Shown here: one piece after another, positions 1 through 8,342 of the stretch
Layout: each line of letters opens with the position of its first letter
How positions within the stretch are numbered: position 1 is the stretch's first letter
The notes under the pieces: model-generated
What the model was told of the DNA's origin: nothing
Databases searched by the model: none
What the model saw: the letters and a program-made list of their open reading frames with translations, nothing else
Program-made: the position numbers and the translations under genes
Source: JAFDZW01 sp035632315
Lineage (GTDB): Bacteria > Bacteroidota > Ignavibacteria > Palsa-1295
Assembly: GCA_035632315.1 (NCBI GenBank)
Contig: DASQGZ010000066.1
Span: 1-61,928 of the forward strand
Direction: 5' to 3'
DNA: 61,928 nucleotides

Positions 1-262
1 TGGATTCTCGCTCGGGCAGAACTATCCCAATCCGTTCGCTGCCACGACGACCTTCACCTACACGACGCCGACCGAAGCACCGGTCGAACTGACCCTCAGC
101 GATCTGACCGGCAGAACCATCCGCACGATCACCAGCGGAAAGGTCAGCGCCGGTGCGCATGAGATCACCATCAATGCCGACGAACTTGCCAGCGGGACAT
201 ATATCGTCTCTCTCTCCAGCGGTGCGGTCCGGCTCAACCGACAGATGGTTGTCACAAAATAA
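1..262 (+). CDS. C-terminal end of a T9SS-secreted protein (5' truncated by window)
   Basis: Reading from base 2 gives about 86 codons that begin GFSLGQNYPNPF and end in MVVTK before TAA at 260-262. The motif QNYPNPF, then a beta-rich stretch with LSDLTGR and SGTYIVSLSSG, is the classic type A sorting domain of the type IX secretion system, in which the tail is removed as the protein crosses the outer membrane. The functional part lies upstream of the window, so what the protein does cannot be said. There is no start codon in view because the gene enters from the left edge. A rho-independent terminator follows 20 bases after the stop, so this is the last gene of its transcript. Confidence 0.88.
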   Translation, partial: GFSLGQNYPNPFAATTTFTYTTPTEAPVELTLSDLTGRTIRTITSGKVSAGAHEITINADELASGTYIVSLSSGAVRLNRQMVVTK

Positions 263-282
263 AAGCTAATAAATATCTTTTG

Positions 283-311
283 AAAGCCCGCCAATTTGGC
301 GGGCTTTTTTT
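283..311 (+). terminator. Rho-independent terminator after the T9SS protein
   Basis: A stem AAAGCCCGCC / GGCGGGCTTT with a 4-base loop is followed directly by a run of T. It is a textbook intrinsic terminator for the gene ending at 262. Confidence 0.9.
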
Positions 312-477
312 ATAGATCAAGGTTGTCACAACGTAAGACAATTTGTCATTCTAATCTGTCAATATGTCGCAGAAGAAAAATAAGACCTCTAAAATTTCAC
401 CAGAATCGACATCTTCTAATTTGGCACGATTTTTTATATATGCTTATTTGAAATTAAATTTTTCAACCAACTTTAAC

Positions 478-930
478 ATGACAATGACAAAACTTATCAC
501 AAGACCGCGCCAGAACGTTGAGTTCTTCCCGCGGTATTTCCGTAGTTTAGCAAGCGAACTCGATCATGAGATTCAGAATGTATTTTCGGGCGGCTCGTTC
601 ACTCCCCGCGTGAACATCTCCGAAGATTCGACAAATATCTATGTGAATGCTGAACTTCCCGGTCTTTCTAAAGACGACGTGAAGGTCGTCGTTGCAGACG
701 GCTTACTCACGATCCGCGGCGAGAAATCGCAGGAGACAAAGCAGGAAGGGCGTAACTACCACCGTATCGAGCGCCGCTCGGGCGAGTTCGTCCGCCAGTT
801 CACTTTGCCGGAGAACGTGAACGATGAAGCAATGCGCGCATCGTTTGCCAACGGGGTGCTCGAAGTCGTTATTCCGAAGAAAGAGCCGGAAAAACCGAAA
901 GAGCGCGAAATTCAGATCAGCATTAATTAA
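478..930 (+). CDS. Hsp20 family small heat shock protein
   Basis: A cytoplasmic ATP-independent chaperone that holds unfolding proteins for refolding by DnaK. The 150 residues from the ATG at 478 show an alpha-crystallin domain: NISEDSTNIYVNAELPGLSKDDVKV in the first strands, LTIRGEKSQE in the middle, and FANGVLEVVIPKK at the end, followed by a short tail containing the IXI-type motif IQISI. An in-frame start at 364 would add 38 AT-rich, Lys/Ser-rich residues unlike the family, so 478 is preferred; ATG 484 is also possible. It lies about 250 bp before dnaK in the same direction, which suits a heat-stress locus. I found no CIRCE-type inverted repeat near it. Confidence 0.9.
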   Translation: MTMTKLITRPRQNVEFFPRYFRSLASELDHEIQNVFSGGSFTPRVNISEDSTNIYVNAELPGLSKDDVKVVVADGLLTIRGEKSQETKQEGRNYHRIERRSGEFVRQFTLPENVNDEAMRASFANGVLEVVIPKKEPEKPKEREIQISIN

Positions 931-952
931 GCTGGTTAGACGACGATCAAGA

Positions 953-981
953 GTGTCCCTGAAGTTTAGCTTTGGGGACAC
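953..981 (+). terminator. Hairpin after hsp20, possible terminator
   Basis: GTGTCCC at 953-959 pairs with GGGACAC at 975-981, with an inner AAG/CTT pairing. No T-run follows, so it may act as a weak terminator or an RNA-stabilising structure between hsp20 and dnaK. Confidence 0.45.
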
Positions 982-1054
982 ATTCATATCAATAGAAACC
1001 AGCTGTTACCGAACATGTGTTTAGCGTCGTCTTAATACAAACCACGTAATAGCA

Positions 1055-1147
1055 ATGTTCATTAAGATCGTCATTGTAGTGATCATCGTGCTTGTTGTTG
1101 GCCTTTTCATTGCGGATATATTCGCAAAAGCCCAACGAAAGTTCTAA
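1055..1147 (+). CDS. Small single-pass membrane protein (30 aa)
   Basis: A 30-codon ORF from ATG 1055 to TAA 1147, in the gap between hsp20 and dnaK. It encodes a short start (MFIK), about 20 consecutive hydrophobic residues rich in Ile and Val, and a basic tail ending AKAQRKF. This is the layout of a one-helix membrane peptide with a positive end that would stay in the cytoplasm. It ends 37 bases before the dnaK ATG on the same strand. I do not recognise a family. It could be chance, but a clean hydrophobic helix bounded by charged ends with no other explanation for this gap makes a real small protein plausible. Confidence 0.4.
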   Translation: MFIKIVIVVIIVLVVGLFIADIFAKAQRKF

Positions 1148-1184
1148 CGACAGTTTTAATCAAGAAAGTGAGAAAACAAATTAT

Positions 1185-3086
1185 ATGAGTAAAATTATTG
1201 GTATCGATCTTGGGACGACTAACTCCTGTGTTGCCGTGATGGAAGGCACACAGCCGGTCGTGATCGCGAACACCGAAGGTTCGCGCACGACGCCCTCGGT
1301 CGTTGCATTCACCAAATCTGGCGAACGCCTTGTCGGGCAGGCTGCAAAACGTCAGGCAGTTACTAACCCGACCAACACCATCTATTCGATCAAACGATTC
1401 ATGGGGCGCCGTTTCGACGAAGTGAACGAGGAGCAAAAGCTTGTTCCGTACAAAGTCGAGAGCGGTGAAGCATCTGCTGCGCGAGTCGAAATTCAGGGCA
1501 AGCAATATAGCCCGCAGGAAATTTCTGCAATGATCCTTCAGAAAATGAAGCAAACCGCAGAAGATTATCTTGGCACGAAGATCACCGAAGCGGTCATCAC
1601 TGTTCCGGCGTACTTCAACGATGCACAGCGTCAGGCAACGAAAGATGCCGGCGAGATCGCAGGTCTTACCGTGCGCCGTATCATCAACGAGCCGACAGCC
1701 GCCGCGCTTGCATACGGCCTTGATAAAAAGCAAAAGAGCGAAAAGATTGCTGTCTATGATTTCGGCGGCGGCACGTTCGATATTTCTATCCTCGAACTCG
1801 GCGACGGTGTCTTTGAAGTCAAGTCCACTGACGGTGACACGCACCTCGGCGGCGATAACATCGACGCACGCCTCGTAGATTATTTGGCTGACGAATTTGT
1901 CAAGACCGACGGAATTGATCTTCGCAAAGATCCGATGGCTCTGCAGCGTTTGAAAGAAGCCGGCGAAAAGGCTAAGATCGAACTCTCCCAATTAATGCAG
2001 ACCGAGATCAATCTTCCGTTCATCACTGCAACAGCTGATGGGCCGAAGCACATGAATCTCACGTTGACACGTGCAAAGTTCGAGACACTCGTTGGCGATA
2101 TTCTTCAACGCACGGTCGAGCCGTGCAAACGCGCTCTGCAAAATGCGAAAGTAACGCCAAACGACATTGACGAAGTCATCCTCGTCGGTGGTTCGACGCG
2201 CATTCCAAAAGTGCAGGAGATCGTCCGCAATCTTTTCGGCAAAGAACCGCATAAAGGTGTTAACCCGGATGAAGTCGTTGCCGTTGGCGCAGCGATCCAG
2301 GGTGGTGTGCTCGCAGGAGAAGTAAAAGATGTACTGCTTCTCGATGTGACACCCCTCACACTTGCCATCGAAACGCTTGGCGGAGTTGCTACGGCAATGA
2401 TACAGTCGAACACGACAATCCCGACGCGCAAATCGGAGACATTCTCGACGGCGTCGGATAATCAACCCTCGGTAGAGATCAATATCATCCAGGGCGAACG
2501 CCCAATGGCAATTGACAACAAGTCACTTGGCAAATTCCATCTCGATGGTATTCCGCCAGCACCGCGTGGCGTGCCGCAAGTCGAAGTGACATTCGATATC
2601 GATGCGAATGGCATCTTGAATGTCAGCGCAAAAGACAAAGCATCCGGCAAGGAGCAATCCATCCGCATCACTTCATCCGGCGGGCTTTCGAAAGAAGAGA
2701 TCGCAAAGATGAAGACGGATGCCGAAGCGCATAAAGCGGAAGATGTCAAACGCAAAGAAGATGTTGACACGCGCAATCAAGGCGATCAGCTTGTCTTCCA
2801 GTCGAAGAAGCAACTCGACGAATTGAAAGATAAGATGACACCCGAAGCGCAAGGCAAAATTAACGATGCCGTTGCAACTCTCGAAGCAGTGTTGAAGGGC
2901 ACCGATACCTCCGCGATCAAGAGCGCTATTGACGGACTCAACCGGGTCTGGAGCGAAGTCTCTACGCAGATGTATCAGCAGCAAGCTTCTACCCCGCCCC
3001 CGCAAGGCGGCGATGGAGCCTCTGCTGGAGGAAATCCCAATGTCGAAAACGCCGAATATACGGTCGTTGATGACGAGAAGAAGTAG
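1185..3086 (+). CDS. dnaK: Chaperone protein DnaK (Hsp70)
   Basis: An ATP-driven chaperone that binds exposed hydrophobic segments with DnaJ and GrpE. The 633 residues match the usual length. The nucleotide-binding domain shows GIDLGTTNSCVAVMEG at the start, VYDFGGGTFDISIL near residue 190 and VILVGGSTRIPKVQ near 335. The substrate domain carries DVTPLTLAIETLGG and NTTIPTRKSETFSTA, and the C-terminus is the typical EYTVVDDEKK. The open frame runs on upstream to 1092, but conservation starts at MSKIIGIDLG, so ATG 1185 is the start. It lies downstream of hsp20 and a possible small membrane ORF; dnaJ and grpE are not in the window. Confidence 0.98.
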   Translation: MSKIIGIDLGTTNSCVAVMEGTQPVVIANTEGSRTTPSVVAFTKSGERLVGQAAKRQAVTNPTNTIYSIKRFMGRRFDEVNEEQKLVPYKVESGEASAARVEIQGKQYSPQEISAMILQKMKQTAEDYLGTKITEAVITVPAYFNDAQRQATKDAGEIAGLTVRRIINEPTAAALAYGLDKKQKSEKIAVYDFGGGTFDISILELGDGVFEVKSTDGDTHLGGDNIDARLVDYLADEFVKTDGIDLRKDPMALQRLKEAGEKAKIELSQLMQTEINLPFITATADGPKHMNLTLTRAKFETLVGDILQRTVEPCKRALQNAKVTPNDIDEVILVGGSTRIPKVQEIVRNLFGKEPHKGVNPDEVVAVGAAIQGGVLAGEVKDVLLLDVTPLTLAIETLGGVATAMIQSNTTIPTRKSETFSTASDNQPSVEINIIQGERPMAIDNKSLGKFHLDGIPPAPRGVPQVEVTFDIDANGILNVSAKDKASGKEQSIRITSSGGLSKEEIAKMKTDAEAHKAEDVKRKEDVDTRNQGDQLVFQSKKQLDELKDKMTPEAQGKINDAVATLEAVLKGTDTSAIKSAIDGLNRVWSEVSTQMYQQQASTPPPQGGDGASAGGNPNVENAEYTVVDDEKK

Positions 3087-3102
3087 TTCAAGATATTGAA
3101 AC

Positions 3103-3129
3103 TTAGGGGCGACACTATGTTGCCCCTAA
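3103..3129 (+). terminator. Hairpin after dnaK, likely terminator
   Basis: TTAGGGGCGAC (3103-3113) pairs with GTTGCCCCTAA (3119-3129) around a 5-base loop, 16 bases after the dnaK stop. The stem is 11 bp with one G-T pair. No clear T-run follows, so the call rests on position and stem strength. Confidence 0.6.
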
Positions 3130-3150
3130 ATTCAAACATGAGGTCTATAT

Positions 3151-3405
3151 ATGAATCTCTTTTTAGGACAATTATTCAAACATTTTAGTAGTGACTCAGT
3201 AAAAATAAAGGGCATTAAATATAATGAGTTTGCTCTTGAAGTTACTATTATGCAGCAAACCATTAGATTAATTGCAAACCTCACAAGAGAAAGCTACTTA
3301 AGAGATGATGGCTATGTGTATAGGTTCTGCAACCAAGTACATGTCTATCTTGAAAACACATCTTCGAATTTTGAGCAAAATTGGACTTTCATTGTACGTG
3401 TATAA
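3151..3405 (+). CDS. Hypothetical protein (84 aa)
   Basis: Unrecognised. ATG 3151 is preceded by a GAGG run about 10 bases upstream. The product is neutral to slightly basic, with no signal peptide, no membrane segment and no motif I can name; the C-terminal half (HVYLENTSSNFEQNWTFIVRV) looks like beta strands. The DNA is clearly more AT-rich than dnaK or the sigma factor gene, so it is either a recently acquired small gene or a chance ORF in an AT-rich spacer. It lies alone between the dnaK hairpin and the sigma factor gene. Confidence 0.4.
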   Translation: MNLFLGQLFKHFSSDSVKIKGIKYNEFALEVTIMQQTIRLIANLTRESYLRDDGYVYRFCNQVHVYLENTSSNFEQNWTFIVRV

Positions 3406-3507
3406 CTTAAAATATAAATCAGGTTTTGTTTATAGGTCAACTTTTGCCCGCCTTATTCATTTACAATAAATCCTTACCTAAGTCGTCTTACTATCTGAAA
3501 GGCGACG

Positions 3508-4083
3508 ATGCAGAATACGATAGTTTTGAGCGCTGCCCAACATACGGCAATCACCGATACCGTTCGACGCGAGCGGAGGAGGCTGCTCGACTATATCCGA
3601 CGACGTGTCCCAAATGAAGACGACGCCGAGGATATCCTGCAGGATGTGTTTTATCAGTTCGCAAGCACAATGCAAGACGGCGTCATTTCGCAAACATCGT
3701 CGTGGCTCTATCGTGTCGCCGGCAACCGGATCATTGACTGGTATCGTAAGAAGAAAACCGACACGTTCAGTAGTGTCAGTTCGAAGTCCAGTCAAAACGA
3801 AGATGATGATTTTAATATTGAAGATCTTCTGTTCGACGACTCAGCAATGCCGGATCAAGTCCTCGAACGCGAGATGGTCTGGGACGAGATCAGTTCAGCT
3901 CTTGATGAATTGCCTGACGAACAACGGGAAGCATTCATCGAGCAGGAAATAGAAGGCAGAAGTTTCAAAGAGCTTTCGGAAGAGACCGGCGTTCCGATCA
4001 ATACACTGATCTCGCGCAAACGGTATGCAGTGTTATCGCTTAGAGAACAGCTTCGCGACCTGTACGACCAATTTTTCGAATAA
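3508..4083 (+). CDS. RNA polymerase sigma factor, ECF family
   Basis: A small sigma-70 family factor that redirects RNA polymerase to a specific regulon. In 191 residues it has region 2 (LLDYIRRRVPNEDDAEDILQDVFYQF, about 25-52, then SWLYRVAGNRIIDWYRKKK) and region 4 (LDELPDEQREAFIEQEIEGRSFKELSEETG with the helix-turn-helix near 145-175). No region 1.1 or 3 is present, as expected for ECF factors. It is followed 35 bases later by a His-rich membrane protein that may act as its partner. No classical zinc-finger anti-sigma gene is nearby, so the signal it answers to is unknown. Confidence 0.92.
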   Translation: MQNTIVLSAAQHTAITDTVRRERRRLLDYIRRRVPNEDDAEDILQDVFYQFASTMQDGVISQTSSWLYRVAGNRIIDWYRKKKTDTFSSVSSKSSQNEDDDFNIEDLLFDDSAMPDQVLEREMVWDEISSALDELPDEQREAFIEQEIEGRSFKELSEETGVPINTLISRKRYAVLSLREQLRDLYDQFFE

Positions 4084-4118
4084 CGTTTTATATAACAAAT
4101 TTAGTGAAAGGAACAACA

Positions 4119-4577
4119 ATGCACGAGCACAACGAATGTAAACCCAGATGGATGAAGGCCCCGCTCTTCATTCTCTTCGGAGTAGTAATGATACTCCTGT
4201 TTGGCTGGGTCGTGAGCATGCTCTGGAATTTTACCGTACCAGCGCTTTTCCATGGTCCTGAAGTAACTTACTGGCAAGCGGTTGCGCTGCTCGCACTGGC
4301 AAAGATATTCTTTAGTGGTTTCCACGGCGGGCATCATCGCCATCATCGCGGTGGACCGCCTTGGGCCGGAAAAGATTGGAAGAAAGAATGGGACACCGGC
4401 GACTGGTCGAAATACATCCAACGCATGATCTGGATGAAGCAGATGCAAAAAGTCTATTGGATGAAACATCTCTCGCCCGAAGAGCGCGAGAAGATGAAAG
4501 AAGAATGGAAGAAGCGTTTCCCTGACGATTTCGAGTCATGGGAAAAATCGGAGCGGCCGGACGATCAGAAGCCGTAA
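4119..4577 (+). CDS. His-rich membrane protein next to the ECF sigma gene
   Basis: The 152-residue product has two membrane segments (about 14-38 and 49-65), then a histidine/glycine cluster GFHGGHHRHHRGGPP near 68-82 and a highly charged, Trp-rich soluble tail (KDWKKEWDTGDW, EEREKMKEEWKKRFPDDFESW). ATG 4119 is chosen because an AAAGGA Shine-Dalgarno sits 7 bases before it; a GTG at 4104 overlaps that site. Two-helix proteins of this look often follow ECF sigma genes in Bacteroidota, so a regulatory or sensing role, possibly metal-linked through the His cluster, is an inference. Its 3' end overlaps the convergent ubiD-like gene by 13 bp. Confidence 0.7.
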   Translation: MHEHNECKPRWMKAPLFILFGVVMILLFGWVVSMLWNFTVPALFHGPEVTYWQAVALLALAKIFFSGFHGGHHRHHRGGPPWAGKDWKKEWDTGDWSKYIQRMIWMKQMQKVYWMKHLSPEEREKMKEEWKKRFPDDFESWEKSERPDDQKP

Positions 4578-6448
4578 CTTCCCCATCGTTCGTCAACACG
4601 ACGAACGATGCTCTCATCCTGAATACACGGGTTAGGGTATCCTCGCTTCCACGTTGCGTCGATACCCATAATGCCTTCGTAAATCGGCACTGTGCGCTCA
4701 AGATGCGATGATGTGAAGAACACATCACGAGCGGCATCGAAGCGGGTGAAGATGCCCCACAGCACTTCCATATCATTCGTAAGATCGACGTCCTCGCTCA
4801 CCGCCGCAACGATCTTCGTCCCTTTTGGTAAATATCGGACGGTACCCCGATCGATCAAACGCTTGATCACTTCGCTGCCGTTTGTCTCATTCGGTGCAGT
4901 AAATTCGCTCTCCAATTTCTTCGCTGCATTTTCAGCAGTAGTATATTCTCCGCGAACTTTCACGACTAGAAGCGTATCTTCAATGAGGCGATGTTCGATG
5001 ATACGATTATCAATGTTTGCCAACTCCGCTTCGGCTGTCCCGGTCTGCAATAAATATGTGTTTGGCTGACGCGCAGGATACGAACCGCCGCTTGCTGTTG
5101 CGGTGAGTTTCGTTGTGGCATCAATTATCATCTTCGAACCGAGATTCATCGTGTACGATGTGAAATCAAGTGTATCGAGCGGAACGCGCGGCAAGATCAC
5201 CAGGTCGTAATGCGGGTCAAAACTATCTTTGATTTGGCGAAGTACTTGCATGAAATTCCGCTCGTTGACATTTTCATCTACGACAACAGCACATTTCGTC
5301 AACGATAGCTGCCCTTCCCCGACAAGCGAGAGTGCTGTCTTCATCGCTTCTTTTCCGTATCGAGGCTTCATCGAGATAGCAAGAAGATTATGAAACCCTG
5401 CTTCATAATATGCCCAAATGCCTTTCACCTCCGGATGCATCAACCGTGCAAGCGGTGAGAGAATTTTCTGCGTTGCATCACCGAGCCATTTATCTTCCAT
5501 CGGAGGCTTACCGACGACCGTAGCTGTAAATATCGGATCGGGACGAGTGGTAATCTTCTTGATATGAAATACCGGGAACATCCCGGCATGAGAGTAATGG
5601 CCGAAGTGATCGCCGAACGGTCCTTCCAAGCGGCGCTCCTGCCGAGGCACAATCCCTTCGAGAATAAACTCAGCTTCGGCAGGTACGTGAATTGATAGTG
5701 ATCTCGCACGGGTCATTCGTGTTGCTTCGCCGCGAAGAAATCCCGCGAACATTACCTCATCAATTCCTTCGGGCAACGGCGCCACTGTTGCGAGCAACAG
5801 CGCAGGATCTGTTCCGACTGCAACGGCGACTTCTAAGTCTTTCTGAAACAACTCTGCAACATTGTAATGAAAGCCTCCCCCTTTTTGTATCTGCCAATGC
5901 ATCCCTGTCGTTGCGTTATCAAACAATTGCATCCGGTACATCCCCATATTTCGCTTTCCCGTTTTTAGGTCATATGTAATGACTTCCGGTAGTGTAATAA
6001 ATTTTCCGGCATCATCCTGCCATGTTTGCAAGACGGGAAGATCGGAAAGATTCGGAGCAAATTCCTTTCTATTATTCGTTACACTTCGGGCACGGGCAGC
6101 AATAAGCCGCTTACCAAGTGTCATTGCACTTGTAAAAAAACCTCTCGGTTTCGGAGGCATCAGTTGTTCGGCGACATTGAGAAGCTGCGCCCCAAGTTCA
6201 TCAGCACCACATCCGAGTGCCAGTTCGATGCGACGATCACTGGCAAGCATATTCATCGCAAGTGGATATTTCGCGCCAATGACATTTTCAAAAAGAATTG
6301 CTTTTTTACATTCACGAATTGCACGTACCGCAATCTCGGAGGCTTCGAGATACGGATCTACCGGTAACGAAATACGAACCAGCTCGCCTTCTCGCTCAAG
6401 CAAATGCAGAAAATTTTTTAACGAATGAAGCGGCTTGTGTTTCTGCAT
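4565..6448 (-). CDS. UbiD family (de)carboxylase
   Basis: A prenylated-FMN dependent decarboxylase acting on an aromatic quinone precursor. The 627 residues are a little longer than the roughly 490 of E. coli UbiD but in range for the Bacteroidota type. The core motif EGPFGDHFGHYSHAG, carrying the conserved acidic residue of the active site, is present, as are FHYNVAELFQ and GIDEVMFAGFLRG typical of the family. It is the last gene of the aro-ubi string and starts 3 bases after the UbiX stop; UbiX makes its cofactor. With ubiA upstream this is most likely the futalosine-route menaquinone branch (MqnL-like) rather than ubiquinone, but the substrate cannot be read from sequence. Confidence 0.93.
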   Translation of the reverse strand: MQKHKPLHSLKNFLHLLEREGELVRISLPVDPYLEASEIAVRAIRECKKAILFENVIGAKYPLAMNMLASDRRIELALGCGADELGAQLLNVAEQLMPPKPRGFFTSAMTLGKRLIAARARSVTNNRKEFAPNLSDLPVLQTWQDDAGKFITLPEVITYDLKTGKRNMGMYRMQLFDNATTGMHWQIQKGGGFHYNVAELFQKDLEVAVAVGTDPALLLATVAPLPEGIDEVMFAGFLRGEATRMTRARSLSIHVPAEAEFILEGIVPRQERRLEGPFGDHFGHYSHAGMFPVFHIKKITTRPDPIFTATVVGKPPMEDKWLGDATQKILSPLARLMHPEVKGIWAYYEAGFHNLLAISMKPRYGKEAMKTALSLVGEGQLSLTKCAVVVDENVNERNFMQVLRQIKDSFDPHYDLVILPRVPLDTLDFTSYTMNLGSKMIIDATTKLTATASGGSYPARQPNTYLLQTGTAEAELANIDNRIIEHRLIEDTLLVVKVRGEYTTAENAAKKLESEFTAPNETNGSEVIKRLIDRGTVRYLPKGTKIVAAVSEDVDLTNDMEVLWGIFTRFDAARDVFFTSSHLERTVPIYEGIMGIDATWKRGYPNPCIQDESIVRRVDERWGSYGF

Positions 6449-6451
6449 CGT

Positions 6452-7039
6452 TTATTCAAGATCCTCCGAACGCCACCCACCGCCAACATTAACTCCGCAA
6501 TGCTGCAGCACCTTGTCAACAAATCCCTGCACATATTTCTCGACCGTATCGGGTACGTAATAAAGCGGCGGCGAGATGGGCATTACAATTACACCCTCGC
6601 GAGACAACAGAGCAAGTTGTTCAAGTGTGATCGTTGATAGCGGTGTCTCACGAACACAAATGATCATTTTATATCGCTCTTTCAAACAAACTGCGGCTGT
6701 ACGTGTGATCAGTGTGTCACCAATTCCTGACGCAATCTTCCCGATCGTAGAAGTGGATGCTGGAAGGATTACATACGTGTCGATCGAATTTGAACCGGAA
6801 GCAAGAGGAGCGGTCAAGTCCGCATCAGAAAATGTATTCTTACAAAATTTTCCTAATTGTTTCTCAGGATCTTTCAGAGCAAGCTCGTCTTTTGCAACAG
6901 CTTTCCCCCATTTGCTCATCACAAGAAATTTATCTCCCGGGCAGCGGCGCAAAAAATCTTGAGCATATACCGTCCCACTCGAGCCGGTGATCCCGACGAC
7001 AATTCTTTGCTGTCTCTCGTGAGTAATAGTTTTGCTCAT
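6452..7039 (-). CDS. ubiX: UbiX-type flavin prenyltransferase
   Basis: Joins dimethylallyl phosphate to reduced FMN to form the prenyl-FMN cofactor of UbiD. In 195 residues one sees the N-terminal flavin-binding GITGSSGTVYAQDFL, the phosphate-binding region PASTSTIGKIASGIGDTLITRTA and the conserved RETPLS. The usual length is about 190. Its ATG overlaps the ubiA stop by 4 bp and its stop lies 3 bp before ubiD, so cofactor maker and cofactor user are translated together. In a menaquinone context the same protein is called MqnM. Confidence 0.95.
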   Translation of the reverse strand: MSKTITHERQQRIVVGITGSSGTVYAQDFLRRCPGDKFLVMSKWGKAVAKDELALKDPEKQLGKFCKNTFSDADLTAPLASGSNSIDTYVILPASTSTIGKIASGIGDTLITRTAAVCLKERYKMIICVRETPLSTITLEQLALLSREGVIVMPISPPLYYVPDTVEKYVQGFVDKVLQHCGVNVGGGWRSEDLE

Positions 7040-7914
7040 GGTTGAGAAATCCGCACACCAATAAATACAAATGCAAATACCACAAAGCCAAGGACAGCAT
7101 TGATCTTGAAAAATGCCAGCTCAACATCATCGGCTTTCGCTTGTTCGAGGTATAGCAAGTATCCTGAAAGAACAAGTAAGCACGCAACGATAACGCTTCC
7201 TGCAAATGCTGTCAGATAGACACCTGCCAATAATAAGAATGCAAGAACATGAATTATAGCTGAGTATCGTAATGCTTGCCGTTTTCCAAATCGTGCGGGA
7301 AATGAAAAGAGCCCCTCTTTTTTATCGAACTCCTCATCCGTTGTTGAATAGATAATATCAAAGCCTGACACCCAGCACCATGTAAAAAAGAATAGACATG
7401 CGACAGGAATAACACGAGCATCGATGGTCGGATTAACGGCAAAATATCCGCCAAGGGGGCCGAGCGCAAGAGAGAGTCCGACACCAAAATGAGCAAGTAT
7501 CGTGAAGCGTTTTAAAAACGGGTAAACGCCAAAGACAACGAGCGGGATAGGAGAAAGTAAAAAACAAAATGAATTGATCTGTGATGCAGCTAATAGATAC
7601 AGACAGACCCCAACTGTGAGTACCGAATATGCTTGCGTGAGCGTCATCCGGCCGGTTGGCAGATCGCGGATGGCAGTTCGAGGGTTGCGTGCATCGATGT
7701 GCCGATCGACTATGCGGTTCATTGCGAATCCTGTGGTTCGTGCCCCGGTTGCCGCAACCAACACCAGTAAGCCGATCTTGAACAGTACTGAAGATGAAGG
7801 GAGAGTTGCCTCGGTATTTTTCAATGCAAAATACCCAAGCGCCATTCCCGAATAGATCATCGGAAGCGAGAACAGCGTATGCTCAATCTTCACAAATGAA
7901 AAATATTTCTTCAC
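7036..7914 (-). CDS. UbiA family prenyltransferase
   Basis: A membrane prenyltransferase that attaches a polyprenyl chain to an aromatic acid. The 292 residues form about 8-9 membrane helices. The first Asp-rich motif is NRIVDRHIDARNPRT (near 66-80) and the second is DIIYSTTDEEFDKKEG (near 185-200), which together bind the Mg-diphosphate. The best assignment is the 4-hydroxybenzoate/futalosine-branch type (UbiA or MqnP), because ubiX and ubiD follow directly. Overlaps by 4 bp with aroQ upstream and ubiX downstream argue for strict co-translation. Heme O synthase, another UbiA member, is less likely here. Confidence 0.92.
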   Translation of the reverse strand: MKKYFSFVKIEHTLFSLPMIYSGMALGYFALKNTEATLPSSSVLFKIGLLVLVAATGARTTGFAMNRIVDRHIDARNPRTAIRDLPTGRMTLTQAYSVLTVGVCLYLLAASQINSFCFLLSPIPLVVFGVYPFLKRFTILAHFGVGLSLALGPLGGYFAVNPTIDARVIPVACLFFFTWCWVSGFDIIYSTTDEEFDKKEGLFSFPARFGKRQALRYSAIIHVLAFLLLAGVYLTAFAGSVIVACLLVLSGYLLYLEQAKADDVELAFFKINAVLGFVVFAFVFIGVRISQP

Positions 7915-8342
7915 GGCTGTAATGCGATCGTTCTTAATGCCTCGTAATATCCATTGACACCTTTGCCCATAACGCGCGTAACATTTGGGAGTCCTTCAAA
8001 CACGCTAATCTGCCGAAAGCTTTCACGTTTTGAAAGATCGGACAAATGCACCTCGGTCACAGGCTTTGTAAATGCAGAAACCGCATCGCGAAGTGCATAC
8101 GAGTAGTGCGTCAATGCACCTGGATTGATTATCAACGCGTCAGCCCACATACGAAACTCGTGAATAGTATCAATAAGCACGCCCTCATGATTAGACTGGG
8201 AAATACGGATATTTACATTATATTCTTGCGCAAGAGAATATAGCTGCTCATTGATCTGTGCGAGTGTCGTATGTCCATATACACTTGGTTCGCGTTCCCC
8301 AACCAAGTTCAAATTCGGCCCGTGAAGGATTAATATGTTCAT
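7911..8342 (-). CDS. aroQ: 3-dehydroquinate dehydratase, type II
   Basis: Removes water from 3-dehydroquinate, step three of the shikimate pathway. At 143 residues it has the type II length and motifs: LHGPNLNLVGEREPSVYG with the catalytic Arg and Tyr, SNHEGVLI, IINPGALTHYSYALRDAV with the active-site His, and EVHLSDLSKRE. One small change is INPGAL where INPGAY is usual. It overlaps aroKB and ubiA by 4 bp each. The type II enzyme is unrelated to the type I AroD. Confidence 0.95.
   Translation of the reverse strand: MNILILHGPNLNLVGEREPSVYGHTTLAQINEQLYSLAQEYNVNIRISQSNHEGVLIDTIHEFRMWADALIINPGALTHYSYALRDAVSAFTKPVTEVHLSDLSKRESFRQISVFEGLPNVTRVMGKGVNGYYEALRTIALQP

Noticed and set aside
953..981. 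TAGCTTTG at 967-974 as a dnaK promoter
   Set aside because: It sits inside the hairpin loop after hsp20 and has no TTG at the right spacing.
1107..1991. Long antisense ORF (294 aa) under dnaK
   Set aside because: It lies wholly inside dnaK on the opposite strand, has Arg/Cys-rich unlikely composition, and no family motif.
3426..3617. 63-aa ORF before the sigma factor
   Set aside because: It overlaps the sigma factor start in another frame and has no support.
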